64,000 nt of DNA from Tropicimonas aquimaris (GTDB lineage Bacteria; Pseudomonadota; Alphaproteobacteria; Rhodobacterales; Rhodobacteraceae). The stretch spans positions 186,001-250,000 of the forward strand of contig NZ_JBHTJT010000006.1 in NCBI RefSeq assembly GCF_042676185.1. Reading direction: 5' to 3'. Within the stretch, counting starts at the first letter, position 1; each line of letters opens with the position of its first letter. The translations under genes were made by a program, and so were the position numbers. Below are positions 16,254 to 25,321 of the stretch, in pieces. The notes beneath the pieces were generated by a model. The model searched no databases. It had not been told where the DNA came from and was given only the letters and a program-made list of their open reading frames with translations.

Positions 16254-17120
16254 GTGATTGACCTCTCCGAGATCGACGACGAGCGCCCGGTCCTGATTGC
16301 CGGCCCCACCGCGAGCGGCAAGTCGGCGCTGGCGCTGGAGATTGCTGGGGCCGGCGGCGGCATCATCGTGAATGCCGACGCTCTGCAGGTCTTCGGCAAC
16401 TGGCGGGTGCTGACGGCCCGCCCCTCGGTGGCCGAGGAAACGCAGGCGCCGCACCGGCTCTATGGTCATGTCGGACGCTACGCGCCCTATTCGGTGGGGC
16501 ACTGGCTGCGGGAGGTCTCCGCCCTTCTGGCGGGGCCGGAACGGCTTATCGTGGTCGGCGGCACCGGGCTTTATTTCACCGCCCTCACCGAGGGGCTGGT
16601 CGAGATACCGCCGATTCCGGCGGAGATCCGCCGGATGGCCGACGCGATGGATCACGCCGCCCGCCTGGCCGAGATCGACGCCGAGACGGCCTCCCGGATC
16701 GACACCGCCAACCCTGCCCGCGTGCAGCGCGCCTGGGAGGTGCTGAAGGCGACCGGCCGCCCGCTCGCCGCCTGGCAGGACGAAACGCCCGCGCCGCTTC
16801 TGCCGCTCGCGCAGGCCCAGGCACTGGTCGTGGATGCACCCAAAGAGTGGCTCACATCCCGGATCGAGCGCCGGTTCGACCAGATGCTGGCGCAGGGCGC
16901 GTTGGAGGAGGCGCGGGCAAACCTTGCCGACTGGGATCCTGCCCTGCCCTCCTCCCGCGCCATCGGCGCGCCGGAACTGATCGCGCATCTGCGTGGCGAA
17001 CTTTCGCTCAACGAGGCCCGCGAGGCCGCGCAGGTCGCGACACGCCAATACGCCAAGCGCCAGAGGACGTGGTTCCGCGCCCGTATGAAGGACTGGCGGC
17101 CGGTTTCGCTGGCCGGCTGA
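16254..17120 (+). CDS. miaA: tRNA dimethylallyltransferase
   Basis: Enzyme adding a dimethylallyl group to N6 of A37 in tRNAs reading UNN codons. The 288 residues contain the P-loop GPTASGKS at 17-24, VNADALQVF, VGGTGLYF and a shortened C-terminal region; E. coli MiaA has 316 residues. The GTG at 16254 is the only good start before the P-loop. It is divergent from pyrH, with about 80 bases shared for promoters. Confidence 0.95.
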   Translation: MIDLSEIDDERPVLIAGPTASGKSALALEIAGAGGGIIVNADALQVFGNWRVLTARPSVAEETQAPHRLYGHVGRYAPYSVGHWLREVSALLAGPERLIVVGGTGLYFTALTEGLVEIPPIPAEIRRMADAMDHAARLAEIDAETASRIDTANPARVQRAWEVLKATGRPLAAWQDETPAPLLPLAQAQALVVDAPKEWLTSRIERRFDQMLAQGALEEARANLADWDPALPSSRAIGAPELIAHLRGELSLNEAREAAQVATRQYAKRQRTWFRARMKDWRPVSLAG

Positions 17121-17123
17121 GGA

Positions 17124-17163
17124 CACCGCCGCCCACCCGCTTGATTAACCATTTGCGGCGGTG
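17124..17163. repeat. Inverted repeat with TTAACCAT in its loop
   Basis: CACCGCCGC at 17124-17132 and GCGGCGGTG at 17155-17163 are perfect nine-base arms around a 22-base loop. The loop contains TTAACCAT at 17145-17152, a CtrA-type half site. It follows the miaA stop and precedes the AraC gene by 43 bases. It may be a terminator of miaA or an operator; neither is shown. Confidence 0.3.
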
Positions 17164-17206
17164 CAGTGTCGCCCTTGTCGGGCCGGCGCCCGACCGGGGG
17201 TTCGCG

Positions 17207-18013
17207 ATGTCCATTCTGCCTGCCGTCTCCACCGGGCCGCTTCGGCTGGTGCCCGTCCAGCGCCTGGCGCAGGGCGGCCGGTGGCGCACCGAGGCGATGC
17301 GCAGCTACCGGATGCCGCTCCTGCTGTGGTTCACTCGCGGCCAGGGTCGGATTACCGTTGCGGGGCTGACACGCGGCTACGGCGCTCACAATGCCGTGTT
17401 CGTGCCAGGCGCGACGATGCATGGCTTCGATGTCTCCGGAAAGGTCTTCGGCACCGCGATCTTCTTCAACGAAAACGAGGGGCTCGACCTGCCCACCGAG
17501 CCCTGCCACCTGCGGGTACGCGACGCACGTCACCAGGCCGAGCTGACAAGCCTTCTTGAGGCGCTGCAACGAGAGACCGACACAAACCTCCCGCTTCGCG
17601 ACCGTGCGATCGCCTTTCACGCCGGGCTGCTGTCGGTCTGGATCGCGAGACAGCGCGCGGAGTACGAAGACCGCCCCGGCGAGACAGCCGCGCGCGACCT
17701 CGTGCGGCGCTACACGCGGGCGATCGAGGAACAGCTCTATACCGGGCAATCGGTTGGCGACTATGCCGAATCCCTCGGCGTCACGCCTACCCACCTGAGC
17801 CGGGTCTGCAACCAGACCTGCGGCCGCCCGGCCTCGGAACTGCTCGCCGACCGGCTCACCTTCGAGGCGCGCCGATTGCTGCTCGACACCGCGCTGCCGG
17901 TGAAACGCGTGGCCGAAATCCTGGGATACGGCTCGGCGGCCTATTTCACCCGCACGTTCCACAACCGCACCGGCCAGACCCCGACGGATTTCCGCGAGAG
18001 ACACACATCATGA
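17207..18013 (+). CDS. AraC family transcriptional regulator
   Basis: The 268-residue protein has an N-terminal cupin-like sensor region (about 1-120) and a C-terminal double helix-turn-helix (about 165-265). In the second part SVGDYAESLGVTPTHLSRVCNQTCGRPASELL and VAEILGYGSAAYFTRTFHNRTGQTPTDFR match the AraC/XylS pattern. The ATG at 17207 has GGGGG six bases upstream. It precedes the ABC importer on the same strand by 277 bases, so control of that importer is plausible but not shown. Confidence 0.9.
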   Translation: MSILPAVSTGPLRLVPVQRLAQGGRWRTEAMRSYRMPLLLWFTRGQGRITVAGLTRGYGAHNAVFVPGATMHGFDVSGKVFGTAIFFNENEGLDLPTEPCHLRVRDARHQAELTSLLEALQRETDTNLPLRDRAIAFHAGLLSVWIARQRAEYEDRPGETAARDLVRRYTRAIEEQLYTGQSVGDYAESLGVTPTHLSRVCNQTCGRPASELLADRLTFEARRLLLDTALPVKRVAEILGYGSAAYFTRTFHNRTGQTPTDFRERHTS

Positions 18014-18290
18014 TCTGCCGTTAAATCCGGCTGCCGTTGGGGAAGTCGTCCCGGTTTTTGGTTGCCTCCAACAGACTTGTCGTTTTTGATCCCCCGCGAT
18101 GTCGCTATCAGACCTCGATGATCGCAAGCGATTGTTGACGCACGGCAAGTTCTCGTGCCGAATGCCGGGGTCGACAGGAAGACGGCGTGGCGTTTGACGG
18201 AATCCGCTACGGAATTTCGGATCGTGGGAAACCGCGGCCTGCCGTCTCAGAAAAACAAAATGAACGCTCGTGTGTCACAGGGAGACAAGA

Positions 18291-19955
18291 ATGACGCATC
18301 CCACCCTCAACGGCCGCGCGGTGCATCCGGCAGCCCGAATGTATGCGGAAGAATGCAAGGCCGGGAAACTGAGCCGGCGCGAGTTCATGGCCCGTGCAAC
18401 CGCGCTCGGCGTCACCGCCGCCGGTGCCTATGGCCTGATCGGTGTTCGGCAGCCGGCCGTCGCACAGCCCGCCATCGCCGAGGGCGGTGACATGAAGATG
18501 CAGATGGACGTTCTGCCCATCAAGGACCCGCGGATTTCCGACTTCTCGCAGATCGCCAATGCGGCGCGCGGCACGCTGGAATACCTCGTCGAATACAACA
18601 ACGACGGCTCGATCCGCGGTATGTTGCTGGAAAGCTGGGAGATCAGCGAGGACGCCAAGACCTACACCCTCAAGGTCCGCCCGAACGCCAAGTGGAACAA
18701 CGGCGAGCCTTTCACCGCTGCCGACGTGGCCCGCAACATCGAGCGCTGGTGCGAAGCCGAGGTACCGGCCAACTCGATGGCCAGCCGCATGGCCAGCCTC
18801 GTGGATCCGGACACCAAGATGGCCGGCGCGGGCGTGATCGAGGTTGTCGACGACATGACCGTCAAGCTCAACCTGCCCAAGCCCGACATCACCATCATCC
18901 CCGGCATGGCCGACTACCCGGCCGCCATCGTGCACTCGACCTACGACGAGGCACTCGGCAAGGACAATGTAGGCACCGGCCCGTTCCTGATCGAGAGCCA
19001 CGAGGTCGGCGTGCAATGCACCATCGTGCGCAACACCGAACATGAATGGTGGGGAACCGAGGTCTATGGCGGCCCCTATCTCGACAGCCTCCAGTTCGTC
19101 GACTACGGCACCGACCCCGCGGCCTGGCTGGCGGCGCTCGAGTCCGAGGAGGTCGACGCCAACTACGAATCCGTCGGCGAATACATCGACCTGCTGACCG
19201 ACCTCGGCTTCGTGAAATCCGAAGCCGTCACCACCCACACCATCGTCATCCGGCCCAACCAGCTGGCCGAGGTGGACGGCAAGAAGCCCTACGAGGACGT
19301 GCGCGTCCGCAAGGCGCTGGCGATGGCCGTCGACAACGCGGTCTGCCTCGAGCTCGGCTATTCCGACCGCGGCACCACGGCCAACAACGACCACGTCTCG
19401 CCGCTGCACCCCGAATATGCCGATATCGGCCCGGTGGAGCGCGACGTCGAGGGCGCCCTGGCGCTGCTCGAAGAGGCCGGGATGCTCGATTTCGAGCACG
19501 AGCTCATGTCGATCGATGACGACTGGCGCCGCAACACCACCGACGCCGTCGCCGCCCAGCTGCGCGACGCCGGCATCAACGTGAAGCGGACGATTCTGCC
19601 CGGCTCGACCTTCTGGAACGACTGGACCAAGTATCCCTTCAGCTCGACCAACTGGAACGGCCGGCCGCTCGGCGTGCAGATCTACGCCCTAGCCTATCGC
19701 TCGGGCGAGGCCTGGAACGAGTTCGGCTGGGCCAATGCCGAGTTCGACGCGCTTCTCGACGAGGCGCTGGCAATCGCCGACGCGGACAAGCGCCGCGAGG
19801 TCTCGGCCAAGATGCAGCAGCTCGTGCGCGACGAGGGCGTGACGATCCAGCCCTACTGGCGCACCGTCTACCGTCATACCCGCGAAGGCGTCGTCGGGGC
19901 CGAACGGCACATCTCCGACGAGATCCACGCCTACAAGTACGGTTTCGCCGCCTGA
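18291..19955 (+). CDS. Tat-exported ABC transporter substrate-binding protein (family 5)
   Basis: Extracytoplasmic solute-binding protein of the oligopeptide/dipeptide type (SBP_bac_5), 554 residues. It carries a twin-arginine signal (SRREF at 28-32 then a hydrophobic ATALGVTAAGAYGLIG stretch), so it is exported folded. The mature part has the family features LLESWEISEDAKTYTLKVRPNAKWNNGEPFTAADV (read in segments) and the interdomain region around VRKALAMAVD. The ATG at 18291 has AGGGAG upstream. It starts an importer operon with two permeases and one double ATPase. The ligand cannot be told from sequence; peptides, opines or sugars are all possible. Confidence 0.9.
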   Translation: MTHPTLNGRAVHPAARMYAEECKAGKLSRREFMARATALGVTAAGAYGLIGVRQPAVAQPAIAEGGDMKMQMDVLPIKDPRISDFSQIANAARGTLEYLVEYNNDGSIRGMLLESWEISEDAKTYTLKVRPNAKWNNGEPFTAADVARNIERWCEAEVPANSMASRMASLVDPDTKMAGAGVIEVVDDMTVKLNLPKPDITIIPGMADYPAAIVHSTYDEALGKDNVGTGPFLIESHEVGVQCTIVRNTEHEWWGTEVYGGPYLDSLQFVDYGTDPAAWLAALESEEVDANYESVGEYIDLLTDLGFVKSEAVTTHTIVIRPNQLAEVDGKKPYEDVRVRKALAMAVDNAVCLELGYSDRGTTANNDHVSPLHPEYADIGPVERDVEGALALLEEAGMLDFEHELMSIDDDWRRNTTDAVAAQLRDAGINVKRTILPGSTFWNDWTKYPFSSTNWNGRPLGVQIYALAYRSGEAWNEFGWANAEFDALLDEALAIADADKRREVSAKMQQLVRDEGVTIQPYWRTVYRHTREGVVGAERHISDEIHAYKYGFAA

Positions 19956-19979
19956 TCGCGCCGATCCCGTGACATCGGT

Positions 19980-20000
19980 CCCGGCCGTCTCGCGGCCGGG
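19980..20000 (+). promoter_or_regulatory. Intercistronic GC hairpin after the binding-protein gene
   Basis: CCCGGCCG and CGGCCGGG form a perfect eight-base stem with a five-base loop and no T-run. It lies 25 bases after the binding-protein stop and 87 bases before the first permease. Such hairpins commonly protect the 3' end of binding-protein mRNA so that it is made in excess. Confidence 0.45.
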
Positions 20001-20086
20001 TGCCTGCCGGGGCCCGCCGCCAGCCACCCCGGCCTCGACCCACAGCCCGAGGCGCGCATCCAGCCCGTCCGCCAACAGGAATTAAG

Positions 20087-21133
20087 ATGGGATTGTTCAT
20101 ACTCCGCCGGATCGGGATCATGATCCTTACGGCGCTCTGCCTCACCTTCATCGTCTTCGTCCTGACGAACCTCCAGCCGAACCTCGAGAAGCTGGCCAAG
20201 ACGCAGGGCAACGTTCGGATGACCGACGAGCAGGTCGCCACCTGGCTGGAGATGAACGGGTACACGGACCCGATGCTCTCGCGCTATGGTCAATGGCTGG
20301 GCCTTCTGCCGGGCTGGACCCGTGAGGACGCCGAGGGCAATGTCACCGGCCGTTGCATCAGCCGCGACGTGCCCGCCGACGTGGCGCCGGAGCGCTGCGG
20401 CGTGCTGCAGGGCGACTGGGGCTGGTCGACCGTGCTGCGCGACGAGGTGAGCGCGATCATCGGCACGCGGCTGGGGCTGACCGGCATCCTGATGTTCTGG
20501 GTCATGCTGCTGATGGTGCCGATGGCGCTGATCATGGGCGTCCTGGCCGGAATGCGCGAAGGCTCGCGCCTCGACCGGTCGCTCTCCACCGTCTCGATCG
20601 CCTCCACCGCGACCCCCGAATATGTCTCCGGCGTCATCCTGATCGCCGTCTTTGCCTCCTCCGCCGTCGGGCTGAAATGGTTCAAGGGCACTGCGACCAG
20701 CGCCATGGATGGCATCACCTTCGAGAACTTCACCCTGCCGGTCGTGACCATCGCGCTCTACGGCATGGGCTATATCGCCCGGATGACTCGGGCCTCGATG
20801 ACCGAGGTGATGACCGCGCAATATATCCGCACCGCCCGCCTCAAGGGCGTGAGCTTCCCGAACATCGTCCTGAAACACGCGCTGCGCAACGCGCTGATCG
20901 CGCCTTTCACCGTGATCATGTTGCAGATCCCCTGGCTGCTGAACGGCGTGGTGATCGTTGAGACGCTCTTCAACTACAAGGGGTTCGGCTGGACGCTGGT
21001 GCAGGCGGCCTCCAACAACGACATCGAGCTGCTGCTGGGCTGCTCGGTCGTCGCAGTGGTCGTGGTTCTCGTCACCCAGCTCATATCGGATGTGGGGTAT
21101 ATCTTCCTGAACCCGCGCATCCGGATTTCGTGA
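20087..21133 (+). CDS. ABC transporter permease, DppB type
   Basis: Inner-membrane subunit of 348 residues, with the N-terminal GLFILRRIGIMIL span typical of DppB/OppB. Several further hydrophobic segments follow, and the EAA-like cytoplasmic loop YIRTARLKGVSFPNIVLKHALRNA is seen before the last spans. An extended periplasmic region (about 40-130) lies between the first and second spans. The ATG at 20087 has AGGA six bases upstream. It is followed after 12 bases by the second permease. Confidence 0.92.
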   Translation: MGLFILRRIGIMILTALCLTFIVFVLTNLQPNLEKLAKTQGNVRMTDEQVATWLEMNGYTDPMLSRYGQWLGLLPGWTREDAEGNVTGRCISRDVPADVAPERCGVLQGDWGWSTVLRDEVSAIIGTRLGLTGILMFWVMLLMVPMALIMGVLAGMREGSRLDRSLSTVSIASTATPEYVSGVILIAVFASSAVGLKWFKGTATSAMDGITFENFTLPVVTIALYGMGYIARMTRASMTEVMTAQYIRTARLKGVSFPNIVLKHALRNALIAPFTVIMLQIPWLLNGVVIVETLFNYKGFGWTLVQAASNNDIELLLGCSVVAVVVVLVTQLISDVGYIFLNPRIRIS

Positions 21134-21145
21134 GGGGACGTAGCA

Positions 21146-22306
21146 ATGGAACCGTTGTCCTGGGGCGCCATCCTCGTCGAGATCCTGATCCGCTTCACCC
21201 CGGTCTGGATCGGCATGGCCGCGATCTTCGCGCTCTCGCTCACCTTCAAGCGCCGGCTGGGGCTCTACGGCAAGCTCTTCGACTCCACCATCGGCATGAT
21301 CGGCTTCGCGATCGTGCTGTTCTGGGTGCTGACCGCGCTCTTCTCCAACATGATCATCACCCACGACCCGCTGGTGCAGGTCTCGGGCATGAAGAACAAG
21401 CTGCCCGGCACGCCGGTGCCGGAGGGCACCGAGGGGCTGGGGTACTACCTGCTCGGCGGCGACAACCTCGCCCGCGACGTGTTCAGCCGGATGGTAGCCG
21501 GCTCGACCATCGTGATGCAGATCGCGCCCGTCGCGACGCTCTTCGCCTTCATGGTCGGCATCACCCTCGGCCTGCCGGCGGCTTATTACGGCGGCGCGCT
21601 GGACACCTTCCTGTCGTTCCTCGCCAACCTGATCCTCGCCTTCCCGGTGATCCTGCTGTTCTACCTGCTGGTGACGCCCGAGATCGTGGCGACCGGGCTG
21701 CCAACCTACATGGCCGCGGTCCTGTTCCTGTTCCCGATCCTGTTCCTGGTGGTGCTCTGGAACTCCCGGTTCTTCACCCAGGCCGGCAAGCGCGCGGCCT
21801 ATATCTCGGTGACGCTGGTGCTTGGGCTATGGGTCTACCTAGGAGTGGCCTGGAACGCCGATCCGCTGGGCATCATCTCGGTCCCGCCCAACATCCTGAT
21901 CGTCTTCGTCTCGGTGGTCTTCGTGAACGCGCCCACGGTCTTCCGTATCGTCCGCGGCATCGCGCTCGACATCAAGACGCGGGATTACGTCGCCGCCGCC
22001 CAGACCCGCGGCGAGGGTCCGTGGTATACGATGCTTTGGGAGATCCTGCCGAATGCCCGCGGTCCGCTGATCGTCGATTTCTGCCTGCGGATCGGATACA
22101 CGACGATCCTGCTCGGAACACTCGGGTTCTTCGGCCTCGGCCTTGCTCCGGAAAGCCCGGACTGGGGCAGTACGATCAACGACGGCCGCAAGCTGCTGTC
22201 GATCTATCCGCACCCCGCGCTCGCGCCTGCCCTGGCGTTGATGAGCCTGGTGCTCGGCCTGAACCTGCTGGCCGACGGGCTGCGCGAAGAGAGCCTGAAA
22301 GATTGA
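21146..22306 (+). CDS. ABC transporter permease, DppC type
   Basis: Second inner-membrane subunit, 386 residues, longer than the usual 280-300 for DppC. It has an extra N-terminal span (LIRFTPVWIGMAAIFALSL) and an inserted hydrophobic pair around LFLFPILFLVVLW and VTLVLGLWVYL. The EAA-type loop YVAAAQTRGEGPWYTMLWEI precedes the last spans, and the end LADGLREESLKD fits the family. It begins 12 bases after the first permease. The added spans may mark a distinct transporter subfamily. Confidence 0.9.
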   Translation: MEPLSWGAILVEILIRFTPVWIGMAAIFALSLTFKRRLGLYGKLFDSTIGMIGFAIVLFWVLTALFSNMIITHDPLVQVSGMKNKLPGTPVPEGTEGLGYYLLGGDNLARDVFSRMVAGSTIVMQIAPVATLFAFMVGITLGLPAAYYGGALDTFLSFLANLILAFPVILLFYLLVTPEIVATGLPTYMAAVLFLFPILFLVVLWNSRFFTQAGKRAAYISVTLVLGLWVYLGVAWNADPLGIISVPPNILIVFVSVVFVNAPTVFRIVRGIALDIKTRDYVAAAQTRGEGPWYTMLWEILPNARGPLIVDFCLRIGYTTILLGTLGFFGLGLAPESPDWGSTINDGRKLLSIYPHPALAPALALMSLVLGLNLLADGLREESLKD

Positions 22307-22351
22307 GCGGCCGGTGCGGAACAGGCCGGCCCCTGCGCCGGCGGAGAGCGC

Positions 22352-22399
22352 GGACCGGGGGCCAGCCCCCGGACCCCCGGGATATCTTTGGACAGAAGA
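22352..22399 (+). repeat. Dispersed repeat element 1, copy A
   Basis: A hairpin (CCGGGGGC, CA, GCCCCCGG at 22355-22372) is followed by ACCCCCGGGATAT, TTT and GGACAG. A second copy with the same order of parts lies at 59801-59846. Similar palindromic elements are, in my recollection, frequent in Rhodobacterales intergenic DNA; I could not verify this. Here it sits inside the ABC operon, between the second permease and the ATPase gene. Confidence 0.6.
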
Positions 22400-22414
22400 C
22401 GTGGGGTCTGCGTC

Positions 22415-22486
22415 GCGTGCGAAGCACGCGCCCGGCCCAACGCTCTTTCCGAGCCCGCAAGGGCGAGGTGGAGCGGCGGGAGCCCT
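22415..22486. repeat. Structured GC-rich repeat, copy A
   Basis: Parts in order: hairpin GCGTGC-GAA-GCACGC (22415-22429), GCCCGGCCCAAC, a larger stem bounded by CGCTC and GAGCG with an inner GCCC-GCAA-GGGC hairpin, then GCGGGAGCCCT at 22476-22486. TTTCCG at 22446-22451 and the following hairpin closely match 32805-32847. It lies directly behind element 1 and 37 bases before the ATPase start codon. Confidence 0.6.
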
Positions 22487-22523
22487 GCGCCCCGCGAGCG
22501 CTGCGGAATGAAGGGAGCGCGAG

Positions 22524-24605
22524 ATGACCAAGTGGGATTATGACGGCCCGATTCTCGAGATCGACAAGCTCTCGATCTCCTTCTTCACCCGACTGCGGGA
22601 GATTCCGGCGGTGATGGATTTCTCCGTTACCGTGCAGCCCGGCGAGGCAATGGGGCTGGTGGGGGAATCCGGGTGCGGAAAATCCACCGTTGCGCTCGGC
22701 GTCATGCAGGATCTGGGTGTGAACGGGCGGATCGTCGGCGGATCGATCAAGTTCAAGGGGCGCGACCTGGGCGAGATGAGCGCCGAGGAGTTGCGGCACA
22801 TCCGCGGTTCCGAGATCGCGATGATCTATCAGGAGCCGATGGCTTCGCTGAACCCGGCAATGAAGATCGGCAAGCAATTGATGGAAGTGCCGATGATCCA
22901 CGAGGGGATCTCGCAGAAGGAGGCCCTGGACCGCGCGCTGGAGGTGGTTACCGATGTGCGTCTGCCGGATCCCAAACGGATCCTGAACTCCTATCCGCAC
23001 CAGCTCTCCGGAGGGCAGCAGCAGCGGATCGTCATCGCCATGGCGCTGATGTCGAAGCCCAGCCTGCTGATCCTCGACGAGCCGACCACCGCGCTCGACG
23101 TGACGGTGGAGGCTGCCGTGGTCGAGCTGGTGAAGGAGCTGGGCAAGAAATACGGCACCTCGATGCTGTTCATCTCGCACAACCTCGGCCTCATCCTCGA
23201 GACCTGCGACAGGCTCTGCGTGATGTATTCCGGCGAGGCGGTGGAGCGCGGCTCGATCGAGGACGTTTTCGACGAGATGCAGCACCCCTACACGCAGGCG
23301 CTCTTCCGCTCGATCCCGCTGCCGGGGGCGGACAAGAACGCCCGCCCGCTGGTCGCCATTCCGGGCAACTTCCCCCTGCCCCACGAGCGCCCGCCGGGCT
23401 GCAATTTCGGCCCGCGCTGCGACTATTTCGAAGCCGGGCGCTGCGACGCCGGCGACATTCCGATGTACCCCGTGCCCGGCAACGACCGGCACGCCACCCG
23501 CTGCCTGAAGTTCCAGGAGATCGACTGGAACGCGCCACTGGCGAAAGCGGTCGAGAGCAAGGCTGCGGAGATCGGGCGCACCGTGCTGAAGGTCGACAAG
23601 CTCAAGAAATACTATGAGGTCGCCGCCAACGCGCTGTTCAGCGGACACCGCAAGGTGGTGAAGGCCAACGAGGAGCTGAGTTTCGAGGCCCGCGAGGGCG
23701 AGACGCTGGCCATCGTCGGCGAATCCGGCTGCGGCAAGTCGACCTTTGCCAAGGTCCTGATGGGGCTGGAGACAGCGACCGAGGGAACGATCACGCTCGA
23801 CAACAGGTCCATCGAACAGATTCCGATCGACAAGCGGGATACCGCGACCGTGTCTTCTGTACAGATGGTCTTCCAGAACCCGTTCGACACGCTCAACCCC
23901 TCGATGACCGTCGGACGGCAGATCATCCGGGCGCTGGAGATCTTCCGGTTCGGCAATAGCGAGGCGGAGCGGCGCGCGCGGATGCTGGAACTGCTGGACC
24001 TCGTGAAACTGCCCCGCGCCTTTGCCGAGCGGATGCCCCGGCAGCTCTCGGGCGGGCAGAAGCAGCGCGTGGGCATTGCCCGGGCCTTTGCCGGCGGTGC
24101 TCGGATCGTGGTCGCCGACGAGCCGGTCTCGGCGCTCGACGTCTCGGTCCAGGCCGCGGTGACCGACCTGTTGATGGAGATCCAGCGGGAGGAGAAGACG
24201 ACCTTGCTCTTCATCTCCCACGACCTGTCGATCGTGCGCTATCTCTCGGACCGGGTCCTGGTGATGTACCTCGGCCATGTGGTCGAGATGGGCACCACCG
24301 ACCAGGTCTTCTCGCCGCCCTATCATCCCTACACCGAGGCGCTTCTGTCGGCGGTTCCGATTGCCGACACGAGCATCGCCAAGAAGCACATCGTTCTGGA
24401 CGGCGACATCCCCTCGGCCATGAACCCGCCGCCGGGCTGTCCGTTCCAGACGCGCTGCCGCTGGAAGTCGGAGGTTCCGGGCAATCTCTGCGAGACGCAG
24501 GTGCCGCCGATCCGTGACCTCGGAGACGGCCACCAGGTCAAGTGCCACCTTGCCGACGACTTGCTCGCCCGGATGGAGCCGGTGATCACCCTCGCCGCGG
24601 AATAG
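22524..24605 (+). CDS. ABC transporter ATP-binding protein, two fused ATPase domains (DppD-DppF type)
   Basis: The 693 residues contain two complete nucleotide-binding domains. The first has Walker A GESGCGKST at 47-55, the signature LSGGQQQR and Walker B LLILDEPTTALDV. The second has Walker A GESGCGKST at 399-407, LSGGQKQR and VVADEPVSALDV. Each is followed by an oligopeptide/dipeptide C-terminal extension with a CNFGPRCDYFEAGRC or CPFQTRCRWK cysteine cluster, as in DppD/DppF proteins that bind an iron-sulfur cluster. The ATG at 22524 has GGGAG upstream. It completes the importer with the binding protein and two permeases. Confidence 0.95.
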   Translation: MTKWDYDGPILEIDKLSISFFTRLREIPAVMDFSVTVQPGEAMGLVGESGCGKSTVALGVMQDLGVNGRIVGGSIKFKGRDLGEMSAEELRHIRGSEIAMIYQEPMASLNPAMKIGKQLMEVPMIHEGISQKEALDRALEVVTDVRLPDPKRILNSYPHQLSGGQQQRIVIAMALMSKPSLLILDEPTTALDVTVEAAVVELVKELGKKYGTSMLFISHNLGLILETCDRLCVMYSGEAVERGSIEDVFDEMQHPYTQALFRSIPLPGADKNARPLVAIPGNFPLPHERPPGCNFGPRCDYFEAGRCDAGDIPMYPVPGNDRHATRCLKFQEIDWNAPLAKAVESKAAEIGRTVLKVDKLKKYYEVAANALFSGHRKVVKANEELSFEAREGETLAIVGESGCGKSTFAKVLMGLETATEGTITLDNRSIEQIPIDKRDTATVSSVQMVFQNPFDTLNPSMTVGRQIIRALEIFRFGNSEAERRARMLELLDLVKLPRAFAERMPRQLSGGQKQRVGIARAFAGGARIVVADEPVSALDVSVQAAVTDLLMEIQREEKTTLLFISHDLSIVRYLSDRVLVMYLGHVVEMGTTDQVFSPPYHPYTEALLSAVPIADTSIAKKHIVLDGDIPSAMNPPPGCPFQTRCRWKSEVPGNLCETQVPPIRDLGDGHQVKCHLADDLLARMEPVITLAAE

Positions 24606-24632
24606 ACGCCGGCGCGGGCCGCGTCTGGCGGG

Positions 24633-25220
24633 TCAGTCGCAGTGATTGTGATGGCGCCACATCTGCGGGTCGTGCCCTTCCGGCACGGCATCGCAGGGAT
24701 CTGCGGCGTAGCCGCGAAGCTCCCGGTAGCGCGCAATCTGCGCCTCCGTCAGGATTGTCGGCGTCTCGAGGTGCCGCGACAGGTGGACGTAGCGCAGAGC
24801 GCCGCGGGCCTCTGCCGCCTCCGACACGCGTTGCGCCAAGATCTCCGACGTCAGGCCGCCCGAGGCGAAGGCCGCATCGAGCGCTGCCTCGGCCGCGATG
24901 AATCGGGCACCGGCCGCGATGGCCTCCTGCTGCATCTCCTCGAACAGCGCCTCAATCTGCGCGACCTGCTCCGGGTCGAGCCCCAACTGCTCCTTCAATT
25001 CCAGCAGGTGCGCCGGCCCGGGGAGCCCGTTCAACTCGGCCGGGAGCGCCAGCCCCCAGCCCTGGCCCGCGCGGATCTGCGCGACGTCGTCCTCCGACAG
25101 GCTCTTGATCTCCCGCGCATCCAGCCCGGCGTAGGGCGCGGCTGCATGGTCCTGCGCCGCGACCGCCCACGCGGCCATCAGCAGGATCGGAAGGGCAAGG
25201 GCGTGAAGGGCATGGCGCAT
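24633..25220 (-). CDS. Spy/CpxP-like periplasmic protein with metal-binding tail
   Basis: The 195 residues begin with a signal peptide (HALALPILLMAAWAVAAQ). The rest is largely helical, with the pattern HLLELKEQLGLDPEQVAQIEALFEEMQQ that resembles the Spy/CpxP (LTxxQ) family, and a second TEAQIARYRELRGY near the end. The last 13 residues, HDPQMWRHHNHCD, hold four histidines and a cysteine and could bind copper, nickel or zinc. It is convergent with the ABC operon. Periplasmic stress or metal sensing is the family theme; the exact role is unknown. Confidence 0.7.
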   Translation of the reverse strand: MRHALHALALPILLMAAWAVAAQDHAAAPYAGLDAREIKSLSEDDVAQIRAGQGWGLALPAELNGLPGPAHLLELKEQLGLDPEQVAQIEALFEEMQQEAIAAGARFIAAEAALDAAFASGGLTSEILAQRVSEAAEARGALRYVHLSRHLETPTILTEAQIARYRELRGYAADPCDAVPEGHDPQMWRHHNHCD

Positions 25221-25321
25221 GGGCTTTGGTCCTGTCTCGATCGGGTTTCCCGAATCATGGCATCCCGTGACCCGGAGGCGAAGACGCGTTCCCGTGATCG
25301 GGCTGTTCTGGTACCCGCGCC

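Noticed and set aside
22176..24548. A 790-codon open frame antisense to the double ATPase gene
   Set aside because: Its sequence is the low-complexity His/Arg/Leu pattern of antisense high-GC DNA, while the plus strand encodes a complete ABC ATPase with all motifs.
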